Of a stretch of 64,000 bases of DNA, positions 32,425 to 41,640 are shown in pieces; the first letter of the stretch is position 1, and each line of letters begins with the position of its first letter. Below the pieces are notes generated by a model, which saw only the letters and a program-made list of their open reading frames with translations, was not told the DNA's origin and ran no database searches. Made by a program: the position numbers and the translations under genes. The DNA is from a virus. The stretch is from the IMG/VR virus record IMGVR_UViG_3300037993_001242, positions 62,001-126,000 of that record; one strand, 5' to 3'.

Positions 32425-33161
32425 GCAACGCACATCCCAGCACCCATATTCCCAATATCCGTCGTCTTGAAATCCACATCACGTATCGGTGCAACCTGCG
32501 CTGTACCCACTGTTCAAACAACATCTCGCAAGCTCCCAGTCAGGAGATCATGCCCGCCGAACGAATCGAAAACCTGCTCAATGAGTCGGCGCGGCTAAAC
32601 TGGCTGTGGGACTGGCTGGTCTTGCACGGCGGCGAACCCACACTGCATCCAGAGTTTGAGCGCATCTGTGCCCTGCTGGCCGATTACAAAAAGCGCTCAA
32701 ATCCCGCCGTGAATCTGTTTGTATGCACCAACGGTCACGGCGAGTTCGTGCGCAAGCAGCTTGCCGTAACGCAACAATACGGCATTACAAACTGCAACAG
32801 CGACAAAAACGGCAGTCCACTCATAGTGTACCACGTTCCGCTTAGCGTCAGTCCTGAAGACTGCGGCGAGGACTACTACCTCGGATGCTTTCAAACCAGC
32901 CGCTGCGGCATATCCTATACCAACAGCGGATTTTACGAATGCTCCCCCGCCGGAGCTTCGGAACGTCTTTTCGGTTATCCACCGCTGGTCGCGGAACTCA
33001 AAGACTTAACCGCAGAAAAATTAGCCGAAGGTTTTAAAGTTCATTGCAAGCACTGCGGATATTCCAGACTGCAATTGATACCCCATCCCGACGCACCCAT
33101 GAGCAAAACTTGGCTCGAAGCCATCGAACGATACAAAAACCGACATGAAACAGCGCACTAA
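32421..33161 (+). CDS. Second radical SAM protein
   Basis: 246 residues. The cluster motif CNLRCTHC (Cys24, 28, 31) is preceded by LEIHITYR and followed by VLHGGEPTLHPEFE (GGE motif), typical of radical SAM enzymes. Additional cysteines lie near residues 165-175 and in HCKHCGYSRLQ. It is shorter than most, so the barrel is partial. It overlaps both neighbours, indicating one operon. Confidence 0.85.
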   Translation: MSNAHPSTHIPNIRRLEIHITYRCNLRCTHCSNNISQAPSQEIMPAERIENLLNESARLNWLWDWLVLHGGEPTLHPEFERICALLADYKKRSNPAVNLFVCTNGHGEFVRKQLAVTQQYGITNCNSDKNGSPLIVYHVPLSVSPEDCGEDYYLGCFQTSRCGISYTNSGFYECSPAGASERLFGYPPLVAELKDLTAEKLAEGFKVHCKHCGYSRLQLIPHPDAPMSKTWLEAIERYKNRHETAH

Positions 33162-33795
33162 AGAGCAACTCATTGCGTTTGAAAAGCATATCCAAGACCT
33201 CTTTGAGAACGGCCAGCTACCTTTTAAAATTCATCTGGCTGGGGGCAACGAGGAACAGTTGATCGAGCTTTTCGGGCACATTCAAAGCGATGACTGGATT
33301 TTTTCCAATCACCGATCCCATTACCACTACTTGCTGGCGGGTGGAACCGAAGAAAAACTCGAAAAGATGATTCGAGCAGGCGACAGCATGTTTGTCTTCG
33401 ACCGAAGCGTAAACTTCCTGACCTCCTCGGTTCTGGCAGGCTCTTCTTGCATCGCGGCGGGCGTGGCTGCCGCGATCAAGGAACAAAACGGCAAGAACCA
33501 CGTCTGGTGCTTTATCGGCGACGGCGGAGAAGATGAAGGCCATTTTTACGAAGCCGTGCGCTACGTTGATGGCCATGATCTTCCGTGTACTTTCGTAATC
33601 GAGGACAACGACCGCAGTTGCGACGCCACCAAATTACAACGGCGAGGGCACTCGGAAATCACATGGCCACGATGCGTCTGGCGTTACCACTACGTAGCCA
33701 CCTTTCCACACGGCGGCACCGGCTGCAAACAATGGATAAAATTTGATCCCGAAATTTTAAAAGCGCAAGAAACCGCGAACAAGCATCAACTATGA
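33145..33795 (+). CDS. Thiamine-diphosphate enzyme, E1 alpha / PP-binding half
   Basis: 216 residues. The cofactor-binding motif begins GDG at residues 125-127 (FIGDGGEDEGHFYEAVRYVD) and ends near 154-156 (VIEDND), as in E1 alpha and transketolase N-domains. The upstream SNHRSHYHYLL and SVLAGSSCIAAGVAAA fit the family. It is shorter than typical E1 alpha (~320). With the product of 29771-30307 it would make an alpha2beta2-type enzyme that transfers or decarboxylates a keto-sugar. Confidence 0.85.
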   Translation: MKQRTKEQLIAFEKHIQDLFENGQLPFKIHLAGGNEEQLIELFGHIQSDDWIFSNHRSHYHYLLAGGTEEKLEKMIRAGDSMFVFDRSVNFLTSSVLAGSSCIAAGVAAAIKEQNGKNHVWCFIGDGGEDEGHFYEAVRYVDGHDLPCTFVIEDNDRSCDATKLQRRGHSEITWPRCVWRYHYVATFPHGGTGCKQWIKFDPEILKAQETANKHQL

Positions 33796-34574
33796 ATACC
33801 GCAGAAATTCAGATAGAAATCGGCAAATATAAATGGTACCACTGTATCGAGGTTGGCGGTTGTATGACGCCGGGCATCGAAGGATTCATGCCTGTGTGTC
33901 ACTGGGCGCTCAATCTGCTCAAGAAGTATGACCTGAATGGCAAAAACGTGCTCGACGTTGGAGCGCGGGACTGCTTTTTCAGCCTGAATATCGAGCGCAT
34001 GGGAGCCGCCGAAATTGACGCTATCGATAATGATTTATCCGCCGGGGCCAAAAACTTCCTGCTGCCCTTTTTCAATTCCAAGACCAATCTCCAGCACCTA
34101 AGCTTATACGACTTGCCGGGCAGCAAACTTTACGACGCCATCGTCTTCTTTGGCGTGCTCTACCACCTGCGCTATCCGTTCCGTGGCCTGCGCACCTTGG
34201 TTGACAATCTAAAGATTGGCGGCACGCTTTTTATCGAAGGTGGATTTCTTTCCGAACCTTCGCTTCAACACCTTGAACTGCTGCATTGCCCGGTCGACAC
34301 CAGCCCGTATGATCCTTCATCCTGCACCTTTTTCAATCCGTTGGCGCTCGACACCACCCTGCGGCACATGGGCTGTGAAAAAATCGAAGGAATGCAGTGG
34401 TATGGAGCCGGACATCCGGTTGACCGAGGATTCGCCGTTTACCGCAAAGTCCGGGATCAATACTACGATTACTGGGAACCCGGCGGGAAACACACTTATC
34501 ACACTCGCGCTGCCCACAGCCGGGAAGATTTTCAGCCGACGACGGCAGCACCTTATAAATCCGCCGCCAGTTAA
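33792..34574 (+). CDS. CmoB-like SAM methyltransferase
   Basis: 260 residues. EIGKYKWYHCIEVGG, VTPGIEG-like MTPGIEGFMP and VLDVGARDCFFSLNIERMGA match the N-terminal and SAM-binding layout of CmoB/DUF1698 proteins. YDAIVFFGVLYHLRYPFRGL follows. CmoB acts on tRNA U34, but the neighbours are sugar enzymes, so a sugar substrate is equally likely. It is the last gene of the cassette and converges with the baseplate gene. Confidence 0.75.
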   Translation: MNTAEIQIEIGKYKWYHCIEVGGCMTPGIEGFMPVCHWALNLLKKYDLNGKNVLDVGARDCFFSLNIERMGAAEIDAIDNDLSAGAKNFLLPFFNSKTNLQHLSLYDLPGSKLYDAIVFFGVLYHLRYPFRGLRTLVDNLKIGGTLFIEGGFLSEPSLQHLELLHCPVDTSPYDPSSCTFFNPLALDTTLRHMGCEKIEGMQWYGAGHPVDRGFAVYRKVRDQYYDYWEPGGKHTYHTRAAHSREDFQPTTAAPYKSAAS

Positions 34575-34577
34575 AAA

Positions 34578-36920
34578 TCAATCTGTGTTGTTGTTGAGCA
34601 CAATGTTGCCCAACTGAAGCAACTCGAAATCCGCTGCCGTGATCATGTTGGCGGCGTTGGCGGGAGTGTCCAAAGCCACCCGTGTTACGTAATCCACGCT
34701 GGTCACCGCTTCCACCACGTCCGTAATACTGACGTTGGATGCCAGCACACCCGGCGCTCTGGCCGCGTAGACCGTGCCACCAATAGCCAAGCCATTACTC
34801 CACGCCCGCAAGGCCGCCCGAATCTGTTGGCGTTCCGTAGCCGTGTTGTCACCCGTATAGCCAATGTATACATTGACCACGCGCAGGGCCGAATAGCCCT
34901 GAGCCGTTATCAACTGCATCGTCAAATCGCCCGGCGCGCCGATCAACCACAGCGTGACCTGCCCCGTCAACAAGTTGACCACCGACGGGAAATTGTCGTC
35001 TGTCGTAATGTTCGTACCGAAAACGCGGGCCTGACCGGAAGCCACATACGGCACCACGGTCAATTGATTGGTGCCCAAAAACAACTCGAAGGCCCATGCT
35101 TGCAGCGGGAAAATCGGCAACTGCGCCGTGTACGGGCTGACCTGATTGCCGGACACGTCAGTATCCGGGTTGCCTGCTCCGTTGCGCATGATGTCGTAGA
35201 CGAAAGTATCCTGCGGCGGAGTAAACAGCGTCGTACTATTGGGCGCGATCAAATCCGACAGCGGCGTGGCCACGTTGAACGTCGACAGGCCAAAAACACC
35301 TTCCAGTGTCAGCATCAAATCGGAAAAAAGTAGCGTCTGACCGGGCACCAGACTGTTGATGAAAGCGGTAATGGCGCTGATCACGTTTTGCTGAACGTCC
35401 GCAACGGTGGAACCGGTCGTAACCTCAAAGCGCAGGGCCACCGGCACCGGCTGGTTCACGCCGTCAAAAATTTCGACCAAGTCCGTTCCCACCGCCTTAG
35501 TTTGCAAATAATCCTGAAGGGACAACTTCAACTGCGGCGTCAAGTTGACCAGACCACCGCCGGTGCCTGTCGTCCACGCGTAAATCACAACGATGTTGCC
35601 TTCCAGAAACGAGTTTTCAGAGCGAACGGCAGCGCGGGCAAAAGCCACGGAACCGGCCAACGGGTTGTTGAACTGCGACGCAAGGGCTTGATAATCGGCC
35701 AGCGTGACCGCCCGGTCATTAGTGCGCGTGTAAAACGGAATGTTGAGGCGCGCCTGCTCCAGCGTCTCCGCGTCTTGACCGCCAATACCGGTGGACGAGG
35801 CGTTGGTGATGGCCACCGGCACCGGATTGGACAGGCTGGTGACCAACCCGGTGATCGTCGTATTGATCGTATTCAGCCCGATGTTGCCCGTCACGCCACC
35901 GCCTACCCGGTACACAACAGCAATAGCCGCTTCGACCGGGATAACCGCACCAAAAGTGCCGTCGCCAAAAACAATGGCCGAGTTGCCGGAAACGTACGTT
36001 GTCACCTGATAAACCGTATCGGTAGCACTCCTGAAGTCCGTGGGCTTGACCTGCGTCCAAAGTTCGCCGTTGACGGTAACTTGAACCGAGTTATCAATAA
36101 CCGGTGTGCGACTCAACTTGATGGCATAGCTGGGCGTTACCGTGGCAGGGGCCACGAACATGTCGGTGATGGTCTGTCCCTGAACCAACTGAATGCGCTG
36201 CTCGTAAACCTGCGCAGCGAGGGTGCCTGTGGTTCCAGCAAAAGCACGATCCAGCACCATCCGCGTAAAATTGCTCGCCGCGCCCGGCGCATTTTCCAAA
36301 CCCTGAATCGTGTAAATGTTGATCGTGTCGCCCACCAGATTGAACGACTGGCCGGAGCTAACAAACTGTGAAAGGTCAATGCTCGAATCAACCAAATCAA
36401 CGTTGACTGAACCATTTACGACGGAAACAAAGCTGTTAATAACTTTGGCTCCGTTGATCAGCGGCGAGAAGGTCACCACTAGACTGCGCGGCGTCAAATT
36501 CCCGGCCAGAATCGTGTAGTCTCGCGCCGCTTCAAATGGAAGTCCTGAACCATCGGACGTGCGGATCAGCGTTCCTTTGGCGATTACCGTATCGGCAGAC
36601 TGCGCCGAGGTCAAGATCGCCTCACAGGAAACCGTCGCGGGAAGCGGACTGTGCAAATTGTAGCCAACCAGACTGCCCAAACGCACGGCGGACTCCCGCA
36701 AGGTCATCGTGGAGACGAAGTTCTCGGCTCCAATCCGGTTCAGCAGGAATGCCAGCGTGGCCAACCCCCACGCCACGATGTCCACAAGGACAATGCCGAA
36801 GCTGTTGGCCAGAAAATCATTCCAGTTGCGCGGCCAGCGGTCGCGAATGCGCTGCAACAAGGCGTCCTTGTGCGCCTGATAATCAACCTTCAAATACCGC
36901 AGTGTGCTTTCGGTGGCCAT
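34578..36920 (-). CDS. Baseplate wedge protein, gp6/J-like
   Basis: 780 residues. The N-terminal part (FLANSFGIVLVDIVAWGLAT, LRESAVRLGSLVGY) and the later ETLEQARLNIPFYTRTNDRA block with DYQALASQF are characteristic of the baseplate J / T4 gp6 family. It should form the ring of the tail baseplate around the hub, which points to a contractile-tailed phage. It is on the minus strand opposite the enzyme cassette. A small L-x-E-module gene follows on the left side of its start. Confidence 0.9.
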   Translation of the reverse strand: MATESTLRYLKVDYQAHKDALLQRIRDRWPRNWNDFLANSFGIVLVDIVAWGLATLAFLLNRIGAENFVSTMTLRESAVRLGSLVGYNLHSPLPATVSCEAILTSAQSADTVIAKGTLIRTSDGSGLPFEAARDYTILAGNLTPRSLVVTFSPLINGAKVINSFVSVVNGSVNVDLVDSSIDLSQFVSSGQSFNLVGDTINIYTIQGLENAPGAASNFTRMVLDRAFAGTTGTLAAQVYEQRIQLVQGQTITDMFVAPATVTPSYAIKLSRTPVIDNSVQVTVNGELWTQVKPTDFRSATDTVYQVTTYVSGNSAIVFGDGTFGAVIPVEAAIAVVYRVGGGVTGNIGLNTINTTITGLVTSLSNPVPVAITNASSTGIGGQDAETLEQARLNIPFYTRTNDRAVTLADYQALASQFNNPLAGSVAFARAAVRSENSFLEGNIVVIYAWTTGTGGGLVNLTPQLKLSLQDYLQTKAVGTDLVEIFDGVNQPVPVALRFEVTTGSTVADVQQNVISAITAFINSLVPGQTLLFSDLMLTLEGVFGLSTFNVATPLSDLIAPNSTTLFTPPQDTFVYDIMRNGAGNPDTDVSGNQVSPYTAQLPIFPLQAWAFELFLGTNQLTVVPYVASGQARVFGTNITTDDNFPSVVNLLTGQVTLWLIGAPGDLTMQLITAQGYSALRVVNVYIGYTGDNTATERQQIRAALRAWSNGLAIGGTVYAARAPGVLASNVSITDVVEAVTSVDYVTRVALDTPANAANMITAADFELLQLGNIVLNNNTD

Positions 36921-36921
36921 A

Positions 36922-37242
36922 TCAGAAATTGTAGTAATTCAACCGTTTCATTGCCCGGTATGCGTTTTTGGCACCAAGGGAACCGCGCCGCTCAATCGCC
37001 CGCTGAAGAATGGCCTGCGCGATGGACGCGTTGTCAAACGGAGACTGGCGGCGTTCACCCTGCAAGGTGCTAATGGTGCCATCCTTGACCAGTCGCTGAT
37101 AAAGCTCGCGGGCGTCACGGGTGATGTCATCGACTCCCTCGTCAAAATCGACGGTTTCCATGTACTGCGCAGCCACTGTGCGCGGATTAAATTCATCCGG
37201 GCCAGTTTCCAGCAAAGTGTCAACGACTACGCGGGCCGTCAT
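36922..37242 (-). CDS. L-x-E-module protein
   Basis: 106 residues. The N-terminus MTARVVVDTLLETGPDEFNP is a clear copy of the shared module. The remainder is helical and charged (ARELYQRLVKDG, AQAILQRAIERRG). It is next to the baseplate gene, so a virion role is plausible. Cleavage after LLE would remove 12 residues. A TAGTTA box lies 4 nt before ATG. Confidence 0.75.
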   Translation of the reverse strand: MTARVVVDTLLETGPDEFNPRTVAAQYMETVDFDEGVDDITRDARELYQRLVKDGTISTLQGERRQSPFDNASIAQAILQRAIERRGSLGAKNAYRAMKRLNYYNF

Positions 37243-37246
37243 GCTC

Positions 37247-37252
37247 TAACTA
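37247..37252 (-). promoter_or_regulatory. TAGTTA box before 36922-37242
   Basis: CGTAGTTAGAGC is followed by ATG. The TAG in the box is the stop codon of the upstream gene 37250-37492. Confidence 0.5.
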
Positions 37253-37492
37253 CGCCCGTTGTAGCTGGAGCAGATCGATCAACAGATTGGACATTTCATC
37301 GGATGCCCGCTCGGCGTCTTCCTTGTAAATCGTACCCAAACGCTCGCTCAAATCCTGCAAACCAAACAACGTCCGCTCAGCGGCCTCCAGTTGAGCCAGT
37401 TGATGCGGGGAAAATAAGTTGTGCTTCCAGCGCAGCAAACTGCGGATGGCCATCGCCTGTTCATTCAGCGTGATTTGATTTTCCATGCCCAT
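37250..37492 (-). CDS. Small helical hypothetical protein
   Basis: 80 residues from ATG 37492 (or 37486). It is a continuous amphipathic helix pattern: EQAMAIRSLLRWKHNLF, LAQLEAAERTLFGLQDLSER and NLLIDLLQLQRA, likely coiled coil. It ends in TAG. It is probably in one transcript with neighbouring structural genes. Confidence 0.6.
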   Translation of the reverse strand: MGMENQITLNEQAMAIRSLLRWKHNLFSPHQLAQLEAAERTLFGLQDLSERLGTIYKEDAERASDEMSNLLIDLLQLQRA

Positions 37493-37502
37493 CAGAACAG
37501 AT

Positions 37503-37910
37503 TTACAACACAAATATACGACTGGAGCCGTTGTCCCACGCGATGGTGATCGGGTTGCCATTGGGCTGGAGCGGCAATCCGGCGACCGCCTTATCCAAAT
37601 AGGCAACCAGCGGTGAGTTGATGTCCGTACCCGTGTCGGAACACAAGACCACGGCGTTTACGACGCTGCCATACACGGTGCCAAAAGTCACGTCGTTGGC
37701 ATCCGCAACACCCAAGGAAGCCGTCCGGTTGGCCAGTGTGCCAGACACGGCAATGCGGGCGGCCAAGGGCACATCCGCCAACGTGGCATGGGCGGCAGAG
37801 TACGTGTAATCCGCCGTTCCCACCAGAACACAGACGATGGGATCGGTCAGCCAATTCAGCGTATTGCTGAGAAATCCTTCTTTTGCTGCTGGATAAATTG
37901 CGTCTGACAC
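37503..37910 (-). CDS. Conserved phage structural-type protein
   Basis: 135 residues from GTG 37910. It matches a widespread phage protein pattern: AKEGFLSNTLNWLTDPIVCV, YTYSAAHATLADV, then SGTLANRTASLGVADANDVT and TIAWDNGSSRIFVL at the end. Such proteins lie in morphogenesis regions and are thought to be virion or tail components. Biochemical function is unknown. Confidence 0.8.
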   Translation of the reverse strand: MSDAIYPAAKEGFLSNTLNWLTDPIVCVLVGTADYTYSAAHATLADVPLAARIAVSGTLANRTASLGVADANDVTFGTVYGSVVNAVVLCSDTGTDINSPLVAYLDKAVAGLPLQPNGNPITIAWDNGSSRIFVL

Positions 37911-37914
37911 AACT

Positions 37915-37920
37915 TAACTA
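37915..37920 (-). promoter_or_regulatory. TAGTTA box before 37503-37910
   Basis: CGTAGTTAAGTT is followed by GTG. The divergent helicase gene starts 24-33 nt to the right. Confidence 0.5.
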
Positions 37921-37943
37921 CGAATACGTTCTTTGTGGCGTAT

Positions 37944-39563
37944 ATGGCCAACGCGCCCTTGAATTATTTTCCGCTGCCGGTGCCCCGCAGCAAGCAAATC
38001 AGGAGTCTGGAGTTCATCCAGCGCGCACTGGATTTGAACTACACCGACATTGTTGTCGCCGCGCCCACGGGCATCGGCAAAACCGGGATCGGTGTGGCGG
38101 TCTGCCTCTGGGCGGCGCAGGGCACCGTGCCGAATTACAAAGCGGGCGGCTACTATCTGGTCACCCAAAAGCTTTTGCAGGATCAACTGGAGAACGATTT
38201 CCCGCGCTATTTGGTTCCCCACCGGGACAAGGGCTGCTCACTCAAATCCGCCATCGAATATGAGTGCCCCAAATACACGACTTGCATGGCCGGAAGCCGG
38301 ATGCCCGAAGGACTGCGCTGTCACGAGCGCGCCGCCGGTTTTTGCCTGTATACAATCCAAAAAGAAAGATTTTGCCGTGCGCCGGTGGCCATCACCAACT
38401 ACCCGTACTTTTTTACCGAACGCACATACGTCAAACAACTGGTGCCACGGGCCGTGCTGGTGGCCGACGAGTGCCACACGCTGGAAAAACAAATCCTCAA
38501 CTTCGTGGATGTTCATATCACCCGCGAATCACTGGAGGAATGGACGCCTTTTTTGCGCCCGGTGCCAGCCATGCCCACCATCGAGGAGTTTGCCGTCTGG
38601 CTCAAAACCAAGTACGTCGGCGCGGTTGAAGACCGCCTGTCCATTTTGCAGGAAAACCTGATCACCGACCACGCCAACCAAAAACTCCAGATCGAGTTCA
38701 ACAAGGCTGAAAATCATTTGAACCGGGTCAAGGCCGCCATTGTGGACATCCTGCGGGCACCTGACAACTGGGTGTACTGGCAGGAGGAAAAAGACGGTCA
38801 GTTGGAGAGCATCGCCAAGCCGCTGTTCGCCCAGTCTTTCGTCAAGCCGCTGCTTTTGGAACCGGCGCGCATCCGCATTTACATGTCGGCCTATCCGGGG
38901 CCAAAAAAGGTCTTTTGCCGCAATCTCGGCCTTGATCCGGCCAAAGTCGCCCGCCTCGACCTCAACAGCACATTCCACGTGGAACATCGTCCGATCCATC
39001 TGCTGCTTTGCGGCTCCATGGGCCGCAAAAGCATTGATGAAACGACGCCGCGCCTGCTGCGGGTAGCGGACAAAATTCTGGCGGCGCATCCCAACGAAAA
39101 AGGGCTGATCCACTGTCACAGCTACAAACTGGGCGACACCATCTTCAAGTATTTGAAAACGACCGAGCACGCCAAGCGCATCCTGTACCCGCGCAAAGCC
39201 GACGAGCGCGAGGAAGCTTTCAAAAAGCACACTGGGAACGGCGCGCCGACCGTCCTGCTCAGTCCCTCCATGACCGAAGGTTTCAGCCTCGATGACGATC
39301 TGGCCCGGTTCCAGATCATTGCCAAAATACCTTATCCCAATCTGGGAGACAAACAGGTCGAAGCCAAAAAGGACATCGATCAGGAATGGTATACCCTGCA
39401 AACCATCACTGCCATCGTACAGGCGTGTGGGCGCATCGTGCGCTCCGACACCGACCACGGCGTGACCTACGTGCTCGACGGCGATTTTATGCCCCTGTTT
39501 GAGAAAAATCCTGAGTTCTTTCCGAAGTGGTTCCAAGACGCTTTTGTCTGGCACAACCGATAA
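37944..39563 (+). CDS. DinG/XPD-like superfamily 2 helicase
   Basis: 539 residues (ATG 37944; GTG 37935 is an alternative). Walker A APTGIGKTG (Lys46), DEAH-type box ADECHTLEK (~174), and a Cys-rich segment between them (CPKYTTC ... RCHERAAGFC ... FC) that fits the iron-sulfur domain of XPD/DinG helicases. The C-terminal domain has LSPSMTEGFSLDDDLARFQI and QACGRIVRSDTDHG (motif VI). A role in DNA repair or recombination is likely. Confidence 0.9.
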   Translation: MANAPLNYFPLPVPRSKQIRSLEFIQRALDLNYTDIVVAAPTGIGKTGIGVAVCLWAAQGTVPNYKAGGYYLVTQKLLQDQLENDFPRYLVPHRDKGCSLKSAIEYECPKYTTCMAGSRMPEGLRCHERAAGFCLYTIQKERFCRAPVAITNYPYFFTERTYVKQLVPRAVLVADECHTLEKQILNFVDVHITRESLEEWTPFLRPVPAMPTIEEFAVWLKTKYVGAVEDRLSILQENLITDHANQKLQIEFNKAENHLNRVKAAIVDILRAPDNWVYWQEEKDGQLESIAKPLFAQSFVKPLLLEPARIRIYMSAYPGPKKVFCRNLGLDPAKVARLDLNSTFHVEHRPIHLLLCGSMGRKSIDETTPRLLRVADKILAAHPNEKGLIHCHSYKLGDTIFKYLKTTEHAKRILYPRKADEREEAFKKHTGNGAPTVLLSPSMTEGFSLDDDLARFQIIAKIPYPNLGDKQVEAKKDIDQEWYTLQTITAIVQACGRIVRSDTDHGVTYVLDGDFMPLFEKNPEFFPKWFQDAFVWHNR

Positions 39564-39568
39564 AACCT

Positions 39569-40090
39569 ATGCAAACCGAACAGGATCAAGTCAAATACCT
39601 AATGTCGCACTCTCAGCAGGAAACACCTGATCGACCGACAGTACCGTCAAAAGCTGTCCGCGTGGGCAGGCTCAAATGGCTGGCCGAAGAATTGTGCGAA
39701 CTGGCCAACGCATGGGGCATTGAATTCGACCTCAACAACACCGGCGGTACAACTGATAATTTCACGGCATGGCCCGCTCCGAAGCCCTTGTTCAAGGAAG
39801 ACTCCGTCGAAGCCATCGTCGAAGCTTACGACGCCAGTCTTGATCTGATTGTTTTTGCCGTCGGCAACGGCGTCGCCATGGGTGCGGACTTGCAGCCCGG
39901 TTGGGATGAAGTCCACCGTTCCAATGTCAGCAAATTTACCGACGGTTGGATGCGCGTGCGCGAAGATGGAAAGTGGATAAAAGGCCCCAACTACAGTGCC
40001 CCTCAGTTGGGCGTCTTAATCAACCGCCAAATCGAAACCGCCAAAGCCAAGGACAAACAGTTACTGCTGGAAAGTCAGCCGCCGACCTGA
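39569..40090 (+). CDS. MazG/PRA-PH-like nucleotide pyrophosphohydrolase
   Basis: 173 residues from ATG 39569. All-alpha NTP-pyrophosphatase pattern: LKWLAEELCELANAWG (E-x-x-E), then SVEAIVEAYDASLDLIVFAV (E..D) and GWDEVHRSNVSKF. The C-terminus RVREDGKWIKGPNYSAPQL is typical of phage forms. It may clean or rebalance nucleotide pools during infection. Confidence 0.8.
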   Translation: MQTEQDQVKYLMSHSQQETPDRPTVPSKAVRVGRLKWLAEELCELANAWGIEFDLNNTGGTTDNFTAWPAPKPLFKEDSVEAIVEAYDASLDLIVFAVGNGVAMGADLQPGWDEVHRSNVSKFTDGWMRVREDGKWIKGPNYSAPQLGVLINRQIETAKAKDKQLLLESQPPT

Positions 40091-40131
40091 CGTATACACG
40101 TGTAGGCTACCGGCAACTCGGACGGCCCGCG

Positions 40132-40137
40132 TAATTA
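40132..40137 (+). promoter_or_regulatory. TAATTA box before 40145-41014
   Basis: GCGTAATTAAGCTGAG is followed by ATG. The spacing is 7 nt. Confidence 0.4.
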
Positions 40138-40144
40138 AGCTGAG

Positions 40145-41014
40145 ATGCTTATGCGAAAAAACCTGCTTGAATTTCTGTTCGGCGAAGTAGCCGTTCGCCA
40201 GACAAGCGCTGATCTTGGCGAAAATATCGTCAAAATCTTCGAGGAAGCGGACGAACTGGAGGCCGTGCAAATGGTCGCCAACAAAAAGCCGCTGGCGGAC
40301 GCGCTCAAGTCCATCGGCATTGGCCAAGCCGTCGAAGCTGGATACCAGATGGCGGAAGTCAAATTTACCGATGCCGAAGCCTATCGGGCCGCCGTCCAGT
40401 TGCTTTCCGAGCCGGAAAACATCCACAAACTGGCCGAACTGGGCTGGGTCGCCACGCGGGGTGACGGCGATATTGCCCAGACCAATGAACCGCCGGAATA
40501 CAAAATGAATTTTGTCGAAATCAGCGTGGCCTCCGAGCTTGACAACAAGCAGGAAGCTCCTGATCTCGAAAAAGTGCTCAAAAAGGGACAGGAGTTTGCC
40601 GCAACCCCCGTGGACAGAGACGATGATCTCAACCCGGTGGACAACACCCGGTCGGACAAGAAGGGCGAAAAACAGGCGGGCGTGGGCAAAGCCAAAGAGG
40701 GCGAAGACCCGGAAGGCAAACCCAAAGGATCAACCAAAAAGACGGAGTCCCGGAAGGCGGCTGAATTGGCCAACGAACTTCTGGAATCACCCGACGTGAG
40801 CGAATGCGTCCTCGGCAGCAAACGCAAGCAAGCTCCCTTTTTTCGCACCGACCATAACCTCGGCAAAAAGAAGAAAAAGGTGAGCGAAACCACCATGGCT
40901 TCCGCCATCGCTCCGGTTGAGACCGGCATGGGCGTCCAAAAAACTTGGAACTCCCGGCTCGCTCGGCTACGCAGACGCCGCGATCCCAAAGGCATTGAAA
41001 AACGCGAAGAATAA
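40145..41014 (+). CDS. Hypothetical protein, lysine-rich C-terminus
   Basis: 289 residues. The first 110 are helical (LLEFLFGEVA, then NIVKIFEEADELEAVQMVAN). The second half is disordered and Lys/Glu/Asp-rich, and the end is very basic (KKKKKVSE ... RLRRRRDPKG). It resembles scaffold or internal virion proteins in composition only. It starts a plus-strand run of eight genes to 44969. Confidence 0.6.
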   Translation: MLMRKNLLEFLFGEVAVRQTSADLGENIVKIFEEADELEAVQMVANKKPLADALKSIGIGQAVEAGYQMAEVKFTDAEAYRAAVQLLSEPENIHKLAELGWVATRGDGDIAQTNEPPEYKMNFVEISVASELDNKQEAPDLEKVLKKGQEFAATPVDRDDDLNPVDNTRSDKKGEKQAGVGKAKEGEDPEGKPKGSTKKTESRKAAELANELLESPDVSECVLGSKRKQAPFFRTDHNLGKKKKKVSETTMASAIAPVETGMGVQKTWNSRLARLRRRRDPKGIEKREE

Positions 41015-41022
41015 CGCCGTCC

Positions 41023-41640
41023 ATGAACACATTTCACGACTACGAAAGCATGGGCTGCGTGGACTTTGACCGCCACAATGCCGTCGTGCTTGAAACGTAT
41101 TCCGGTGTGGACATCATCAAGTGGCACGGGCGTATCACCGATCAGTTGGTCGGGATGGTAGAAGAAGCTGAAAAAGGCCGCAATTTCCCGTATGCCGACA
41201 AAGTCCGGGAATTCCTGAAGGCGTGGCGCGCCAACGAAATCACCGGCTCCATCAACCGCGAAACTCTCGAAATCCTCAAAGCGGCGGCGGACATGCTGGC
41301 CGTGGACAACTGGAATTTCCGTTCCTATTTTTCCAGTCTGGCCACTCAGTTGAAGGTCTTGATTGGCTCCGAAGAGCAGCTTCCTCGCGACGTGGATATG
41401 GCGCAAAACGAGCCGCTGGCCGGTACTGGCGGCGCTGGACGCGGCGCTCCGCCCATGTCACCCACCTTTGGGCCGGAGGGCAAGCCGGAAGACGAAATTC
41501 CACCCGGCGGTGCTGCTCCCGATGAAGGCGGCGCACCCGGCGCAGCGCCTCCCGGTGAAGGCCCCGTCCCACCCGGTGAGGAAGATGAAGAAGAAAAAAA
41601 GAAAAAACTGCCCGGTGAGGAGGCCATTGCCAGTGCATGA
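41023..41640 (+). CDS. Hypothetical protein with acidic proline-rich tail
   Basis: 205 residues. A folded N-terminal part (about 1-125, helical, NWNFRSYFSSLATQLKVLI) is followed by a Gly/Pro/Glu tail (GAPGAAPPGEGPVPPGEEDE). It overlaps the next gene by 4 nt. A structural or scaffold role is possible. Confidence 0.6.
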   Translation: MNTFHDYESMGCVDFDRHNAVVLETYSGVDIIKWHGRITDQLVGMVEEAEKGRNFPYADKVREFLKAWRANEITGSINRETLEILKAAADMLAVDNWNFRSYFSSLATQLKVLIGSEEQLPRDVDMAQNEPLAGTGGAGRGAPPMSPTFGPEGKPEDEIPPGGAAPDEGGAPGAAPPGEGPVPPGEEDEEEKKKKLPGEEAIASA

